Origin: Branchiostoma floridae
Lineage: Eukaryota > Chordata > Leptocardii > Amphioxiformes > Branchiostomatidae
Direction: 5' to 3'
DNA: 64,000 bases
NCBI RefSeq assembly: GCF_000003815.2
Contig: NC_049995.1
Span: forward strand, 1,955,289-2,019,288
Shown here: one piece after another, positions 1 through 13,300 of the stretch
Layout of the letters: each line of letters opens with the position of its first letter
Numbering within the stretch: position 1 is the stretch's first letter
Translations under genes and position numbers: made by a program
Notes under the pieces: generated by a model
Database searches by the model: none
The model's input: the letters and a program-made list of their open reading frames with translations, nothing else
Told to the model about the DNA's origin: nothing

Positions 1-1205
1 GCGTTACTTCTGTCACATGAATTCGGTAGTACAACCCGTAACGAGAAGACAAAAGGTGATTTGAGTACTAAAAATTACTTCCTTACTTTTCTACAGGGCT
101 TGAAAGCAAAAGAGTGGGTAACCGCTAAGCGAACCTTTCGGTAACCGCAAATCGACCCCATATGATCGAACTTCTAGGAGCTTGAACAAAATGTGCGTTA
201 CTTCCGTCTCTTGAATTCGGTAGCACAGCCTGTAACGAGAAGACAAAAAGTGATTTGAGTACTAAAAATTACTTCCTTACTTTTTCTACATGGCTTGAAA
301 GCCAAAGAGTGGGTAACCGCTAAGGGAACCTTTCGGGTTCCGCAAATCGACCCCATACGATCGAACTTCTAGAATCTTGAACAAAATTTGCGTTACTTCC
401 GTCACATGAATTTTGTAGTACAACCCGTAACGACAAGACAAAAAGTGATTTGAGTACTAAAAGTTTTTTCCTTACTTTTCTACAGGGCTTGGAAGCCAAA
501 GAGTGGGTAACCGCTCAGCGAACCTTTCGGTAACCGCAAATCGACCCCATACGATCGAACTTTTAGAATCTTGAACAAAATGTGCGTTACTTCCGTCACT
601 TGAACTCGGTAGTACAACCCGTAACGAGAAGACAAAAAGTGATTTGAGTACTAAAAATTACTTCCTTACTTTTTCTACATGGCTTGAAAGCCAAAGAGTG
701 GGTAACCGCTAAGGGAACCTTTCGGGTTCCGCAAATCGACCCCATACGATCGAACTTCTATAATCTTGAACAAAATGTGCGTTACTTCCGTCACATGAAT
801 TCGGTAGTACAACCCGTAACGAGAAGACAAAAAGTGATTTGAGTACTAAAAATTACTTCCTAACTTTTCTACAGTTCTTGAAAGCCAAAGAGTGGGTAAC
901 CGCTAAGTGAACCTTTCGGTTACCGCAAATCGACCCAATACGATCGAACTTCTAGAATCTTGAACAAAATGTGCGTTACTTCCGTCACATGAATTCGGTA
1001 GTACAACCCGTAACGAGAAGACAAAAGGTGATTTGAGTACTAAAAATTACTTCCTTACTTTTCTACAGGGCTTGAAAGCAAAAGAGTGGGTAACCGCTCA
1101 GCGAACCTTTCGGTAACCTCAAATCGACCCCATACGATCTAACTTCTAGGATCTTGAACAAAATGTGCGTTACTTCCGTCACTTGAATTCGGTAGTACAA
1201 CCTGC
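1..1205. repeat. Satellite A, ~194-bp tandem repeat, about 6.2 copies
   Basis: The start gcgttacttc recurs at 1, 195, 390, 584, 779, 973 and 1167, giving a period of 194-195 bp. Two unit types alternate. Units 2 and 4 share aagggaacctttcgggttcc and ctttttctacatgg; units 1, 3 and 6 have a gcgaacctttcggtaacc form and ctacagggcttg. Unit 5 is intermediate. This points to a dimeric higher-order unit of about 389 bp. The array runs off the left edge and stops abruptly at about 1205, where satellite B begins. No open reading frame looks real here. Confidence 0.95.
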
Positions 1206-1214
1206 CACTGTAAG

Positions 1215-4200
1215 AGAACAAAGTAAAAAATACCATTGATAATGCATGGGAAATGTATTCGCTCAAACTAAGATTTAGGCGCTTTTCAGCCGTTTACGCT
1301 TATACGAATTGTCATTACAAATCGTTAATTGATCAAAGATTTTTCTTTTTGATTTTAAACATGTCTACTAAGTGTATTTCACCTTATAAAAGTGTTAGAA
1401 CGTGAAAAAAAAGTTTTGAAAAAATACCATTGATAATGCATGGGACACGTTAATTTCGCTCAAAACCTAAGATTTAGGCCCTTTTCAGCCGTTCTACGCT
1501 TACTACGAACTTTGTCATTACAAATCGAGTTTTGATCAAAGATTTTTCTTTTTGATTCTAAACATGTCTACTAAGTGTATTTCACCTTATAAAAGTGTTA
1601 GAACGTGAAAAAAAAGTTTTGAAAAAATACCATTGATAATGCATGTGACACGTTAATTTCGCTCAAAACCTAAGATTTAGGCCCTTTTCAGCCGTTCTAC
1701 GCTTACTACGAACTTTGTCATTAAAATCGAGTTTTGACCAAAGATTTTTCTTTTTGATTCTAAACATGTCTACTAAGTGTATTTCACCTTATAAAAGTGT
1801 TAGAACGTGAAAAAAAAGTTTTGAAAAAATACCATTGATAATGCATGGGACAAGTTAATTTCGCTCAAAACCTAAGATTTAGGCCCTTTTCAGCCGTTCT
1901 ATGCTTACTACGAACTTTGTCATTAAAAATCGAGTTTTGATCAAAGATTTTTCTTTTTGATTCTAAACATGTCTACTAAGTGTATTTCACCTTATAAAAG
2001 TGTTAGAACGTGAAAAAAAGTTTTGAAAAAATACCATTGATAATGCATGGGACACGTTCATTTCGCTCAAAACCTAAGATTTAGGCGCTTTTCAGCCGTT
2101 CTACGCTTACTACGAACTTTGTCATTAAAAATCGAGTTTTGATCAAAGATTTTTCTTTTTGATTCTAAACATGTCTACTAAGTGTATTTCACCTTATAAA
2201 AGTGTTAGAACGTGAAAAAAAAGTGTTGAAAAAATACCATTGATAATGCATGGGACACGTTCATTTCGCTCAAAACATAAGATTTAGGCCCTTTTCAGCC
2301 GTTCTACGCTTACTACGAACTTTTCCATTACAAGTCGTTAATTGATCAAAGTTTTTTCTTCTTGATTCTAAACATGTCTACTAAGTGTATTTCACCTTAT
2401 AAAAGTGTTAGAACGTGAAAAAAAAGTTTTGAAATATACCATTGATAATGCATGGGACACGTTAATTTCGCTCAAAACATAAGATTTAGGCCCTTTTCAG
2501 CCGTTCTACGCTTACTACGAACTTTGTCATTAAAAATCGAGTTTTAATCAAAGATTTTTTTTTATTCTAAACATGTCTACTAAGTGTATTTCACCTTATA
2601 AAAGTGTTAGAACGTGAAAAAAAAGTTTTGAAAAAATGCCATTGATAATGCATGGGACACGTTAATTTCGCTCAAAACATAAGATTTAGGCCCTTTTCAG
2701 CCGTTCTACGCTTACTACGAACTTTGTCATTAAAAATCGAGTTTTGATCAAAGATTTTTCTTTTTGATTCTAAACATGTCTACTAAGTGTATTTCACCTT
2801 ATAAAAGTGTCAAAACGTGAAAAAAAGAGTTTTGAAAAAATGCCATTGATAATGCATGGGACACGTTCATTTCGCTCAAAACCTAAGATTTAGGCCCTTT
2901 TCAGCCGTTCTGCGCTTACTACGAACTTTTCCATTACAAGTCATTAATTGATCAAAGATTTTTCTTCTTGATTCTAAACATGTCTACTAAGTGTATTTCA
3001 CCTTATAAAAGTGTCAAAACGTGAAAAAAAAAAGTTTTGAAAAAAATGCCATTGATAATGCATGGGACACGTTCATTTCGCTCAAAACCTAAGATAATAG
3101 AGACCTTTTCAGCCGTTCTGCGCTTACTACGAACTTTTCCATTACAAATCGTTAATTGATCAAAGATTTTTCTTTTTGATTCTAAACATGTCTACTAAGT
3201 GTATTTCACCTTATAAAAGTGTTAGAACGTGAAAAAAAAAGTTTTGAAAAAATACCATTGATAATGCATGGGACACGTTAATTTCGCTCAAAACCTAAGA
3301 TTTAGGCCCTTTTTAGCCGTTCTACGCTTACTACGAACTTTGCCATTAAAATCGAGTTTTGATCAAAGATTTTTCTTTTTGATTCTAAACATGTCTACTA
3401 AGTGTATTTCACCTTATAAAAGTGTTAGAACGTGAAAAAAAGTTTTGAAAAAATACCATTGATAATGCATGGGACAAGTTAATTTCGCTCAAAACCTAAG
3501 ATTTAGGCCCTTTTCAGCCGTTCTATGCTTACTACGAACTTTGTCATTAAAAATCGAGTTTTGATCAAAGATTTTTCTTTTTGATTCTAAACATGTCTAC
3601 TAAGTGTATTTCACCTTATAAAAGTGTTAGAACGTGAAAAAAAGTTTTGAAAAAATACCATTGATAATGCATGGGACACGTTCATTTCGCTCAAAACCTA
3701 AGATTTAGGCGCTTTTCAGCCGTTCTACGCTTACTACGAACTTTGTCATTAAAATCGAGTTTTGACCAAAGATTTTTCTTTTTGATTCTAAACATGTCTA
3801 CTAAGTGTATTTCACCTTATAAAAGTGTTAGAACGTGAAAAAAAAAGTTTTGAAAAAATACCATTGATAATGCATGGGACACGTTAATTTCGCTCAAAAC
3901 CTAAGATTTAGGCCCCTTTCAGCCGTTCTACGCTTACTACCAACTTTTCCCTTACAAATCGTTAATTGATCAAAGATTTTTCTTTTTGATTCTAAACATG
4001 TCTACTAAGTGTATTTCACCTTATAAAAGTGTTAGAACGTGAAAAAAAAGTTTTGAAAAAATACCATTGATAATGCATGGGACACGTTCATTTCGCTCAA
4101 AACATAAGATTCAGGCCCTTTTCAGCCGTTCTACGCTTACTACGAACTTTGGTATTAAAAATCGAGTTTTGATCAAAGATTTTTCTTTTTGATTCTAAAC

Positions 4201-6731
4201 ATGTCTACTAAGTGTATTTCACCTTATAAAAGTGTTAGAACGTGAAAAAAAAAGTTTTGAAAAAATACCATTGATAATGCATGTGACACGTTAATTTCGC
4301 TCAAAACCTAAGATTTAGGCCCTTTTCAGCCGTTCTACGCTTACTACGAACTTTGTCATTAAAAATCGAGTTTTGATCAAAGATTTTTCTTTTTGATTCT
4401 AAACATGTCTACTAAGTGTATTTCACCTTATAAAAGCGTTAGAACGTGAAAAAAAAAAGTTTTGAAAAAATACCATTGATAATGCATGTGACACGTTAAA
4501 TTCGCTCAAAAAATAAGATTTAGGCCCTTTTCAGCCGTTCTACGCTTACTACGAACTTTGTCATTAAAAATCGAGTTTTGATCAAAGATTTTTCTTTTTG
4601 ATTCTAAACATGTCTACTAAGTGTATTTCACCTTATAAAAGTGTTAGAACGTGAAAAAAAGTTTTGAAAAAATACCATTGATAATGCATGGGACACGTTA
4701 ATTTCGCTCAAAACCTAAGATTTAGGCCCTTTTCAGCCGTTCTACGCTTACTACGAACTTTTCCATTACAAATCGGAAATTGACCAAAGATTTTTCTTTT
4801 TGATTTTAAACATGTCTACTAAGTGTATTTCACCTTATAAAAGTGTTAGAACGTGAAAAAAAAAGTTTTGAAAAAATACCATTGATAATGCATGGGACAC
4901 GTTCATTTCGCTCAAAACATAAGATTTAGGCCCTTTTCAGCCGTTCTACGCTTACTACGAACTTTGTCATTAAAAATCGAGTTTTGATCAAAGATTTTTC
5001 TTTTTGATTCTAAACATGTCTACTAAGTGTATTTCACCTTATAAAAGTGTTAGAACGTGAAAAAAAAGTGTTGAAAAAATACCATTGATAATGCATGGGA
5101 CACGTTCATTTCGCTCAAAACATAAGATTTAGGCCCTTTTCAGCCGTTCTACGCTTACTACGAACTTTTCCATTACAAGTCGTTAATTGATCAAAGTTTT
5201 TTCTTCTTGATTCTAAACATGTCTACTAAGTGTATTTCACCTTATAAAAGTGTTAGAACGTGAAAAAAAAGTTTTGAAATATACCATTGATAATGCATGG
5301 GACACGTTAATTTCGCTCAAAACATAAGATTTAGGCCCTTTTCAGCCGTTCTACGCTTACTACGAACTTTGTCATTAAAAATCGAGTTTTAATCAAAGAT
5401 TTTTTTTTATTCTAAACATGTCTACTAAGTGTATTTCACCTTATAAAAGTGTTAGAACGTGAAAAAAAAGTTTTGAAAAAATGCCATTGATAATGCATGG
5501 GACACGTTAATTTCGCTCAAAACATAAGATTTAGGCCCTTTTCAGCCGTTCTACGCTTACTACGAACTTTGTCATTAAAAATCGAGTTTTGATCAAAGAT
5601 TTTTCTTTTTGATTCTAAACATGTCTACTAAGTGTATTTCACCTTATAAAAGTGTCAAAACGTGAAAAAAAGAGTTTTGAAAAAATGCCATTGATAATGC
5701 ATGGGACACGTTCATTTCGCTCAAAACCTAAGATTTAGGCCCTTTTCAGCCGTTCTGCGCTTACTACGAACTTTTCCATTACAAGTCATTAATTGATCAA
5801 AGATTTTTCTTCTTGATTCTAAACATGTCTACTAAGTGTATTTCACCTTATAAAAGTGTCAAAACGTGAAAAAAAAAAGTTTTGAAAAAAATGCCATTGA
5901 TAATGCATGGGACACGTTCATTTCGCTCAAAACCTAAGATTTAGGCCCTTTTCAGCCGTTCTACGCTTACTACGAACTTTTCCATTACAAATCGTTAATT
6001 GATCAAAGATTTTTCTTTTTGATTCTAAACATGTCTACTAAGTGTATTTCACCTTATAAAAGTGTTAGAACGTGAAAAAAAAGTTTTGAAAAAATGCCAT
6101 TGATAATGCATGGGACACGTTAATTTCGCTCAAAACCTAAGATTTAGGCCCTTTTCAGCCGTTCTACGCTTACTACGAACTTTGTCATTAAAATCGAGTT
6201 TTGACCAAAGATTTTTCTTTTTGATTCTAAACATGTCTACTAAGTGTATTTCACCTTATAAAAGTGTTAGAACGTGAAAAAAAAGTTTTGAAAAAATACC
6301 ATTGATAATGCATGGGACAAGTTAATTTCGCTCAAAACCTAAGATTTAGGCCCTTTTCAGCCGTTCTATGCTTACTACGAACTTTGTCATTAAAAATCGA
6401 GTTTTGATCAAAGATTTTTCTTTTTGATTCTAAACATGTCTACTAAGTGTATTTCACCTTATAAAAGTGTTAGAACGTGAAAAAAAGTTTTGAAAAAATA
6501 CCATTGATAATGCATGGGACACGTTCATTTCGCTCAAAACCTAAGATTTAGGCGCTTTTCAGCCGTTCTACGCTTACTACGAACTTTGTCATTAAAAATC
6601 GAGTTTTGATCAAAGATTTTTCTTTTTGATTCTAAACATGTCTACTAAGTGTATTTCACCTTATAAAAGTGTTAGAACGTGAAAAAAAAAGTTTTGAAAA
6701 AATACCATTGATAATGCATGGGACACGTTAA
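1215..6731. repeat. Satellite B, ~203-bp tandem repeat, about 27 copies, with higher-order structure
   Basis: The core taccattgataatgcatggg recurs every ~194-203 bp (for example 1231, 1425, 1628, 1830, 2032) up to 6720. Each unit also has ttcagccgttctacgcttac, a gatcaaagatttttc run and aacatgtctactaagtg. Diagnostic variants recur at an offset of 2,843-2,845 bp: aagtgttgaa at 2221 and 5066, gaaatatacc at 2431 and 5276, the gttttaatca variant at 2541 and 5386, and gagttttgaaaaaatgcc near 2827 and 5672. This gives a 14-unit higher-order repeat present about 1.6 times. The array ends abruptly at 6731. It is not related to satellite A, although the unit lengths are similar and both are near nucleosome size. 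It may be pericentromeric or heterochromatic; that is inference. Confidence 0.95.
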
Positions 6732-7167
6732 GAGTCATTGCACGAGAAAACCAGGCAAAACCAGACAGAGGCCGGAAGATGGGGGTCGGCCAAATCGGCT
6801 CATACTTTGTATGTGTGATAGGTATGTGAAACTATCAACAGCCATATAGTTAAAACCTTCCAGCTATTTTTCGTTATGGCGTTCTGGGACCCCCCTCAGA
6901 GACCCTCTAAAATCCAACAATTTATGGCTGAAAGTTACAAAAGTTTCGATGGCTATACTGATAAATCTAATAAAGGTACGAACATACGTTTTGCATTTCC
7001 ATATAACATGGGTTTTAAAGTTTTACAGACCAAAAGTTGAAGTCCATGCATTAAAGTTAAAAGGGTGTGCTAGGGGGTTACCTAAACCACTGAAAGCAAA
7101 ATTTTTATTACTGTAAATTTTAGTCATTTTTAAGGCCCATTATCTCATGTGAGCGGTGATTCTGGTG
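6732..7167. other. Unrecognised spacer between satellite and gap
   Basis: About 436 bp of single-copy-looking sequence between the end of the satellite and the assembly gap. It has no convincing open reading frame and no recognisable repeat ends. It could be part of a dispersed element cut by the gap. Confidence 0.6.
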
Positions 7168-7267
7168 NNNNNNNNNNNNNNNNNNNNNNNNNNNNNNNNN
7201 NNNNNNNNNNNNNNNNNNNNNNNNNNNNNNNNNNNNNNNNNNNNNNNNNNNNNNNNNNNNNNNNNNN
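7168..7267. other. Assembly gap, 100 N
   Basis: Exactly 100 N bases, the usual placeholder for a gap of unknown size. It lies just 94 bp before the GGT start codon, so the GGT promoter and most of its 5' UTR may be missing. The distance from satellite to gene is therefore unknown. Confidence 0.99.
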
Positions 7268-7361
7268 TGGGTGTAGCTTGTAACGGGTGGACAGGTGGGA
7301 TAAAAATTACCTGAACATTTCCTCTCAACAAACCCGCCAAAATCACACCAAAACCGGCGGC

Positions 7362-10300
7362 ATGAGGGAAATCACTGGCCGGGCAGCAGCCCGCTACAGC
7401 CGCCTGAACCAGGAGTCGGACTCCAGCGAGGGAGAGCTCGAAGAAGTCATCCTTTTCGTCGACAACAGCTACAAGGGCGAGCGGGCGGTTGGGCCGGGGA
7501 GACCGTCACGGTGTAGCGTGTGTTGCCACCTGTGTGCTTCGGTCGTACTCTTCCTGATCGCCGCCGGATTCGGGCTGCCTGCCTGGAAGGCTTACAAGGG
7601 CCCGCTCCGAGACGGGCACGAAACATACAAGGTAAGTTTACGATGTACAAAAACGTACAAAACTCAGTATTTACAAACAAGTTGTGTTGCCATGCTAAGC
7701 GCTTGTGTCGAAGTCGATCAAGATAAGACAACTTTCCGGGTCACTTCCTCCAATAAGATCTTGAAGTTTTGAAATTCCTCTCGCCTTTGGAATACTGTTT
7801 GGGTAAAAGAATTGTTAAGTAAAATAGTAAGCAAAAAATGAAAATCATTAAGCAAGGGGCAAATACATAGAATACTAAATTTTAACTATTTATAGTATCA
7901 ACAAAGCTGACATATGGTATTTCGCTGCTGGCTATTTGAATTGATTTTAATTTCAATCTTTATTGTGTGCAGTGTCTTAAATACATTGAGGTGAAAATAT
8001 TCAACTTTTCATAATGAAAATAGATTCTAGAGTTATATATCTCGACAGGCGCAAACAATTACTAGTCAAGAGAAAAATGAGCTAAAACGCACGTGACTCT
8101 TACAGGTACGTGTAACTGTAATTACGCCCACTAGTAAGTGCTCTATTGGTAATAGTAGTCTGTACTTTAAGTATTAGCTGTTGTGTCAACATGCGCTGTT
8201 TGCTAGTGTATAGAATTACTCTGTAGGCTTTTTAACAAATATAGTAGGCCTTTTATGTGCCTAAACTATTTCTGAATGAGTAATCAATTTGGTAAACAAG
8301 GAAAGAAATCGTAATCAGAACTGTCTGAACAGGATTAACTGGCGGCCATTTTGGATTTAATTTGCCTTAGGGCAGGTGTTTTTTTGGTAACATTAAACTG
8401 AGATGAACCATTTTGTATTAGAGGGTTGAGAATTAATGTAAGAGATTTTTGTTAGATATTTTTCAGTTGTAAAATAATTCTATTCTTCTGGAAAAATTTG
8501 AACGTGATGCACAAAAATCAAGTTATAATTCTAATTTATGTTCCTTAGGGAGTAACTTCTTTCTGAATAAGTTGCTCGTGACAGGTGTTTGTAATTATTT
8601 TCACCCCTCTATTAACAATGGTAGATTCCTGAATGAAACAGGTGTCATAGATGGTCAATTTTCTCATAAACTTGATTAATGTACATTGACTATGTTGTTT
8701 GTAATTATTTCTTACAAATAAAAAGCTTATTGTATATTAAGTTGACAGTTTGTCAAATATGTGGACAATGTACATGTACCCAGATTTCTTCTTTTTGAAG
8801 TATGTGGTCAATTTTCTCCTTAACATTCTCTTTATTCTTCATTTTCCCAACCAAAATTACACTGTGAGTCTGCCACCCTTGCTTAAGTTCTATAGAAAAG
8901 ATCCTTGTGTGTAAAATACAGGGGCATTGTGCCTGGTCTAATTTAGGAGTATTTGCCTAGGGGCATTACTGGTAATTCAATTTGACTGCCCTCAATAACC
9001 TTTTATTCAATACCTTGATTCATTCCCAAATCCCCGGGGTGCCAGAGCAAATCTGTATACTAGATCCTATAACAATTTCTGAAGTTGAAAATACTTTCCC
9101 ATGCCTTTCTGTATATAGGATGGTGCATATTTCCAATTTATTACCCCTTGGGTCACACAGTTTTGCAAGTAACCACATGTACAGCAGGGGATTTAGTGTG
9201 GTAGTGGTCTCAGTTTGTGGTGTGGCTTCTTTTCACGGAAGGTAAACATAATGTTTTTGTTCTGTTTCTTCTTCTTCTTATCCAATCAAATGAGGTCAAC
9301 GACCTGGACCAGACAGCTGTCACCATGGTAACCAATAAAGAAGCAATGTTTGGTTACATAATGGAGCAAATGTCTTGGTACAGAGTGACTCAGTCACTGA
9401 ATTTAGAGATGTGTCATCAGTGTTAGAATACAGCATGTGAAGGTTACGATTAAACATTATAATAATATGTTTGCTTGCAAATGTTACCTTTCTCGTCAGA
9501 GAATGTTTACCGTGGGTAACATAATCAAAATATTTTTTCCCACATCACCAGGGTTATTCCGTGTACCAGCATGCAGCGGTGGCGACCGACTCAGCGGAGT
9601 GTTCCCAGATCGGTGCGGACACGTTAGAGCGCGGAGGGAGTGCCGTGGACGCTGCCATCGCTGCCCTGTACTGTCTCGGGATCAAACATCCGCACAGCGC
9701 GGGGATAGGGGGAGGGGCGTTCTTCGTCATCTATGACAGGTAAAAAAATATCTTAACTGTGATCAATAAAATTTACTAGATGAAAGTTGAAATGGCAAAT
9801 CCGAGTTAGATTAGTGTAGCATGTTAGACTAGATTTTCCACCACATACACAGACCAAGTCCTAGTCAGGTGGTACACTTATCCAAAGGTAGTCAAGAATT
9901 AGGGACTCAAACTGAATTACACGCTATTTCTGTTCAGTAGATGTGTGTATGTGAAATTCGTTCACTGTGTAAGGAGAGATACAGACCAGTGACTATCATA
10001 AGTGATATTCACAGATTTCTTGTGTATTTTCCAGGGCACGTGGAACAGCAGAAGTTATCGATGCTCGAGAGATGGCGCCCGCGGCAGCCACAAGGGACAT
10101 GTTCGGGACTAACAGAACACTGACGGAAATTGGTGGGTCTAACAAAGTGCTTTCTTACAATTAGCTTGCATTTACTTGCGTCTTGTGCAAATAAGATTAT
10201 GATTTGTTGGGGAACACCTTTCTCAGCTCAAGCATGATTACCTTTAAAGAAAAAACTTCTCAAAAAACTTTTGTAGCAGTATGAATTTTTTTTAGACATA

Positions 10301-13300
10301 TTTTGGGGTAACAAGCCATCGGATAGCTTTTCAGCACCCAGTTGTTGATTTTGACCATAATCGTTATTTTTGTCGATTTTTGGCAGGTGGTCTGGCAATT
10401 GCCGTTCCTGGTGCGGTCAAAGGTCACATGAAGGCTTACGAGCGCTACGGGAAACTGCCATGGGGCGACCTCTTACAGCCCGGAATCGATCTCGCACGGA
10501 CGGGAACTACTGTAGACAAGGCACTCGCACACGCGCTCAAGGCCAGTGAAGACAAAGTCAAGTCATCCGGTCTTTGTGACGTTTTTTGTGACCCGCAAGG
10601 CAACGTACTAACGGAGGGGAAAAAGTACAAAATGTCCGACTTGTCAAGAACGTTAGACAGCATGGCCAAGCACGGCGGAGATGTGTTCTATTCCGGAAAC
10701 ATCGCGAGAAACCTCGTCGCAAATATCCAAAGCCGAGGCGGTATTATAACCGGAGACGATCTAGCCAACTACAAAGTGAACCTAACGCGGCCGGAGTATG
10801 CGGAACTAAAGTCGTCAGGCTTGAGAATGATCACCACAGACCCACCGGGGGGCGGCGCAGTGTTTCAATTCATTCTTAAGTTATTAGAAGAATTTGACTT
10901 GAACCCAAGAAGTCTTGACGAAGAAGATCTTCCAGAAACGGTTCACAAGCTCGCGGAAGCGTTCAAATTTGCCGCCGCGGAAAGGACGCATTTAGGTGAC
11001 GCTAAATTTGAGGATGTATCCGACGAGGTAAAAAAGCTGACCTCGGATTCGTACGCTGAAAGGATTGCAACAAAAATTAACGAGTACAAACACCACACGA
11101 GTGACGACGATGAAGGGTATTATGGAGCACGGTTTTACAATGCGGAGGATCATGGAACGACGCATGTATCCGTTCTTGCGGCAAACGGCGATGCCGTTGC
11201 GGTCACAAGCACGATCAATCATTACTTCGGGTCGGGCGTTTATTCGCCGGTTACTGGAGTTATCCTCAACAATGAGATGGCGGATTTCTCCAGCCCGGGT
11301 TTTCCCAGAGATGACAAACACTTTCCACCATTTTCAAAAAATTTCATCAGGTTAGTGTTTTAATCTTTCTGTTTAGACCCTTCACAGGTAGTAGTTAATT
11401 ATAACCATAGCTCTGAAAGGACTGTTTCCAGTTGTAACTTTCACAAAATGGTTTTGTTTGAGGTCTGTGTGTGTGTGTGTTTGTGTTTACTTTGCACTGT
11501 TAGCACAAATGTTATTTTACACTGAACAAGACATTTGTATTAAAGTGGAAAAACTAGAAAGGCCGACATTTGCTTAAGAGCAAATACAGCATATTTCAGC
11601 CATACCCCTTCCCACGCAACATTGGACTGTTCCAAATCACCCCTGCGCAAAAATGGAACATCCTCTTAACAGTACATTATCCCCCAAAGTGGACTGGTAT
11701 TGTGAATTGATTCCAGGTAAAAACAGAGCTTGCTTCTATTTTTCAGAAAATGACAATAATCACACCTTCCATTCAGAAAATTTTCATCATGACTGAAAAT
11801 TGTTGAATGACTTCATGTAATGTCATTAACAATTTTCAGTACGATAACTAGGTGTAAGTTTAAAAAAGTATAAGCTCCTTGTGATGTGGGTACATTTATT
11901 ATTGCAGTGAACTTTTTTTATTCAAGTAGGGCATACGATTTAATACTTATCAAGCAGGTGCAGGTACTGTAGGAGCGTTTGTTTTCTTCAAGCTGTAAAA
12001 CTGTTAAACTGTTTTACTTTGTATGCAATCAGCCATCGAGCCTATTCTTATTTTAGTTTAACAACTTCCTGCCAGACCCGGAAGATACGATTGAACCTTG
12101 TTCGAGGATTTATTTTCGTCTGTCTGGTCAGTCTGTTCATACCCTGGCGCTGAGAGTGTTTTATTGGGCTGAAACTCTGGCAGTTTAAAGTTACTTACAA
12201 TTTAAATGTTCAAAGTTTATGTCAAACAACAACAGCACTAGGAAATGTGGCCACTATAGACAGGTGGTCACTATAGAGAAAATGCTGATCTATTGACTAG
12301 GAGCCATACGTTACACATGATTTCAGTACACTGATCATTAATCATATAAACATTGCACAGGTAAGCCAATTGTTTAGATGTACAATTAAGTTCAAATAAT
12401 TCTGAAGAGAAATATTGATGAGAAAATAATCATTCTCGCCACTGTCTAACTTATAATTACGTATCAAAACTAAATGCAGATTTTCTAACTAACGCACCTT
12501 TCGCCGACTTCATCAAAGGACCGCCGGCTATCAATCAAACACAGCTGTTGATTAGACTTAGAGTTTCAAACAGTCATGTGCTGTGTGCCAGTTGACAGCG
12601 AACTTCATGCTACGTGATGTTTTACATTGCTTGGACCTTCTTTCCTACAGCGGTGCTTCTACAAAATATTTAGACTGTAACACTGAGTCCCACATGTTTT
12701 ATAGAATAGAATTTGACGCAGAACAGCGTTTTTTGCTGGGTATTTTTCTTGAAACATGTCCGTGGGAATACTAGTATCAGCGAGGCGGCGACGTAGGGAT
12801 ATCAGACCGTCAACAAAAGTCGCACGGCGGCTAACGGCGCAGCGAAGATACTAGCGCTATAAATAAGCGCTTCAACTAAGGATGGCAACCCGTACAATAT
12901 TTTTGTATACTGTTGAGCTAAGTAAAGTTTGTTGTTTATGAGGTTTTAGTTGTCTTTGAAGCTTTGACCCGAAATATTTTAAAGTCAAACTGCTGAAGAG
13001 AAGCAAGTGACTGCTACGATTATCGTAGATATGGCCCTAAAAAAACTGATAAAAGAAGCCTTCTCAATAGTCTAAAATGCAAGAGCTTCCGGGGGGGCTT
13101 CGCCCACCTGGGTCCCCCCCCACAGTGGCCCTGCCCCTGGACCCCGCCAGGGACATTCGGCGGCCCCCGGACCCCTGTCCGACGCTTTGAAAAAATCCTG
13201 GCGAGAAGTCTGTACGGCCTGAGTCTTCAAGTTAACGGATTGTGTGGTCCCGCTTATGAATATTAATTAGCTTTCGCTTTCCTCTTCGCTGATTGGCTGA

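Noticed and set aside
1..6731. Regular repeats that might suggest a CRISPR-like array
   Set aside because: Whole ~200-bp units repeat with no short direct repeats separated by unique spacers; the context is eukaryotic satellite DNA.
7140..7346. - strand frame crossing the gap
   Set aside because: It reads through 100 N bases and has no recognisable content.
7287..7361. Upstream extension of GGT exon 1
   Set aside because: The extension would start at GTG, which is not a normal animal start; the ATG at 7362 is used.
10445..11355. Antisense and offset frames inside GGT exon 4
   Set aside because: Shadows of the real exon, which carries the GGT motifs.
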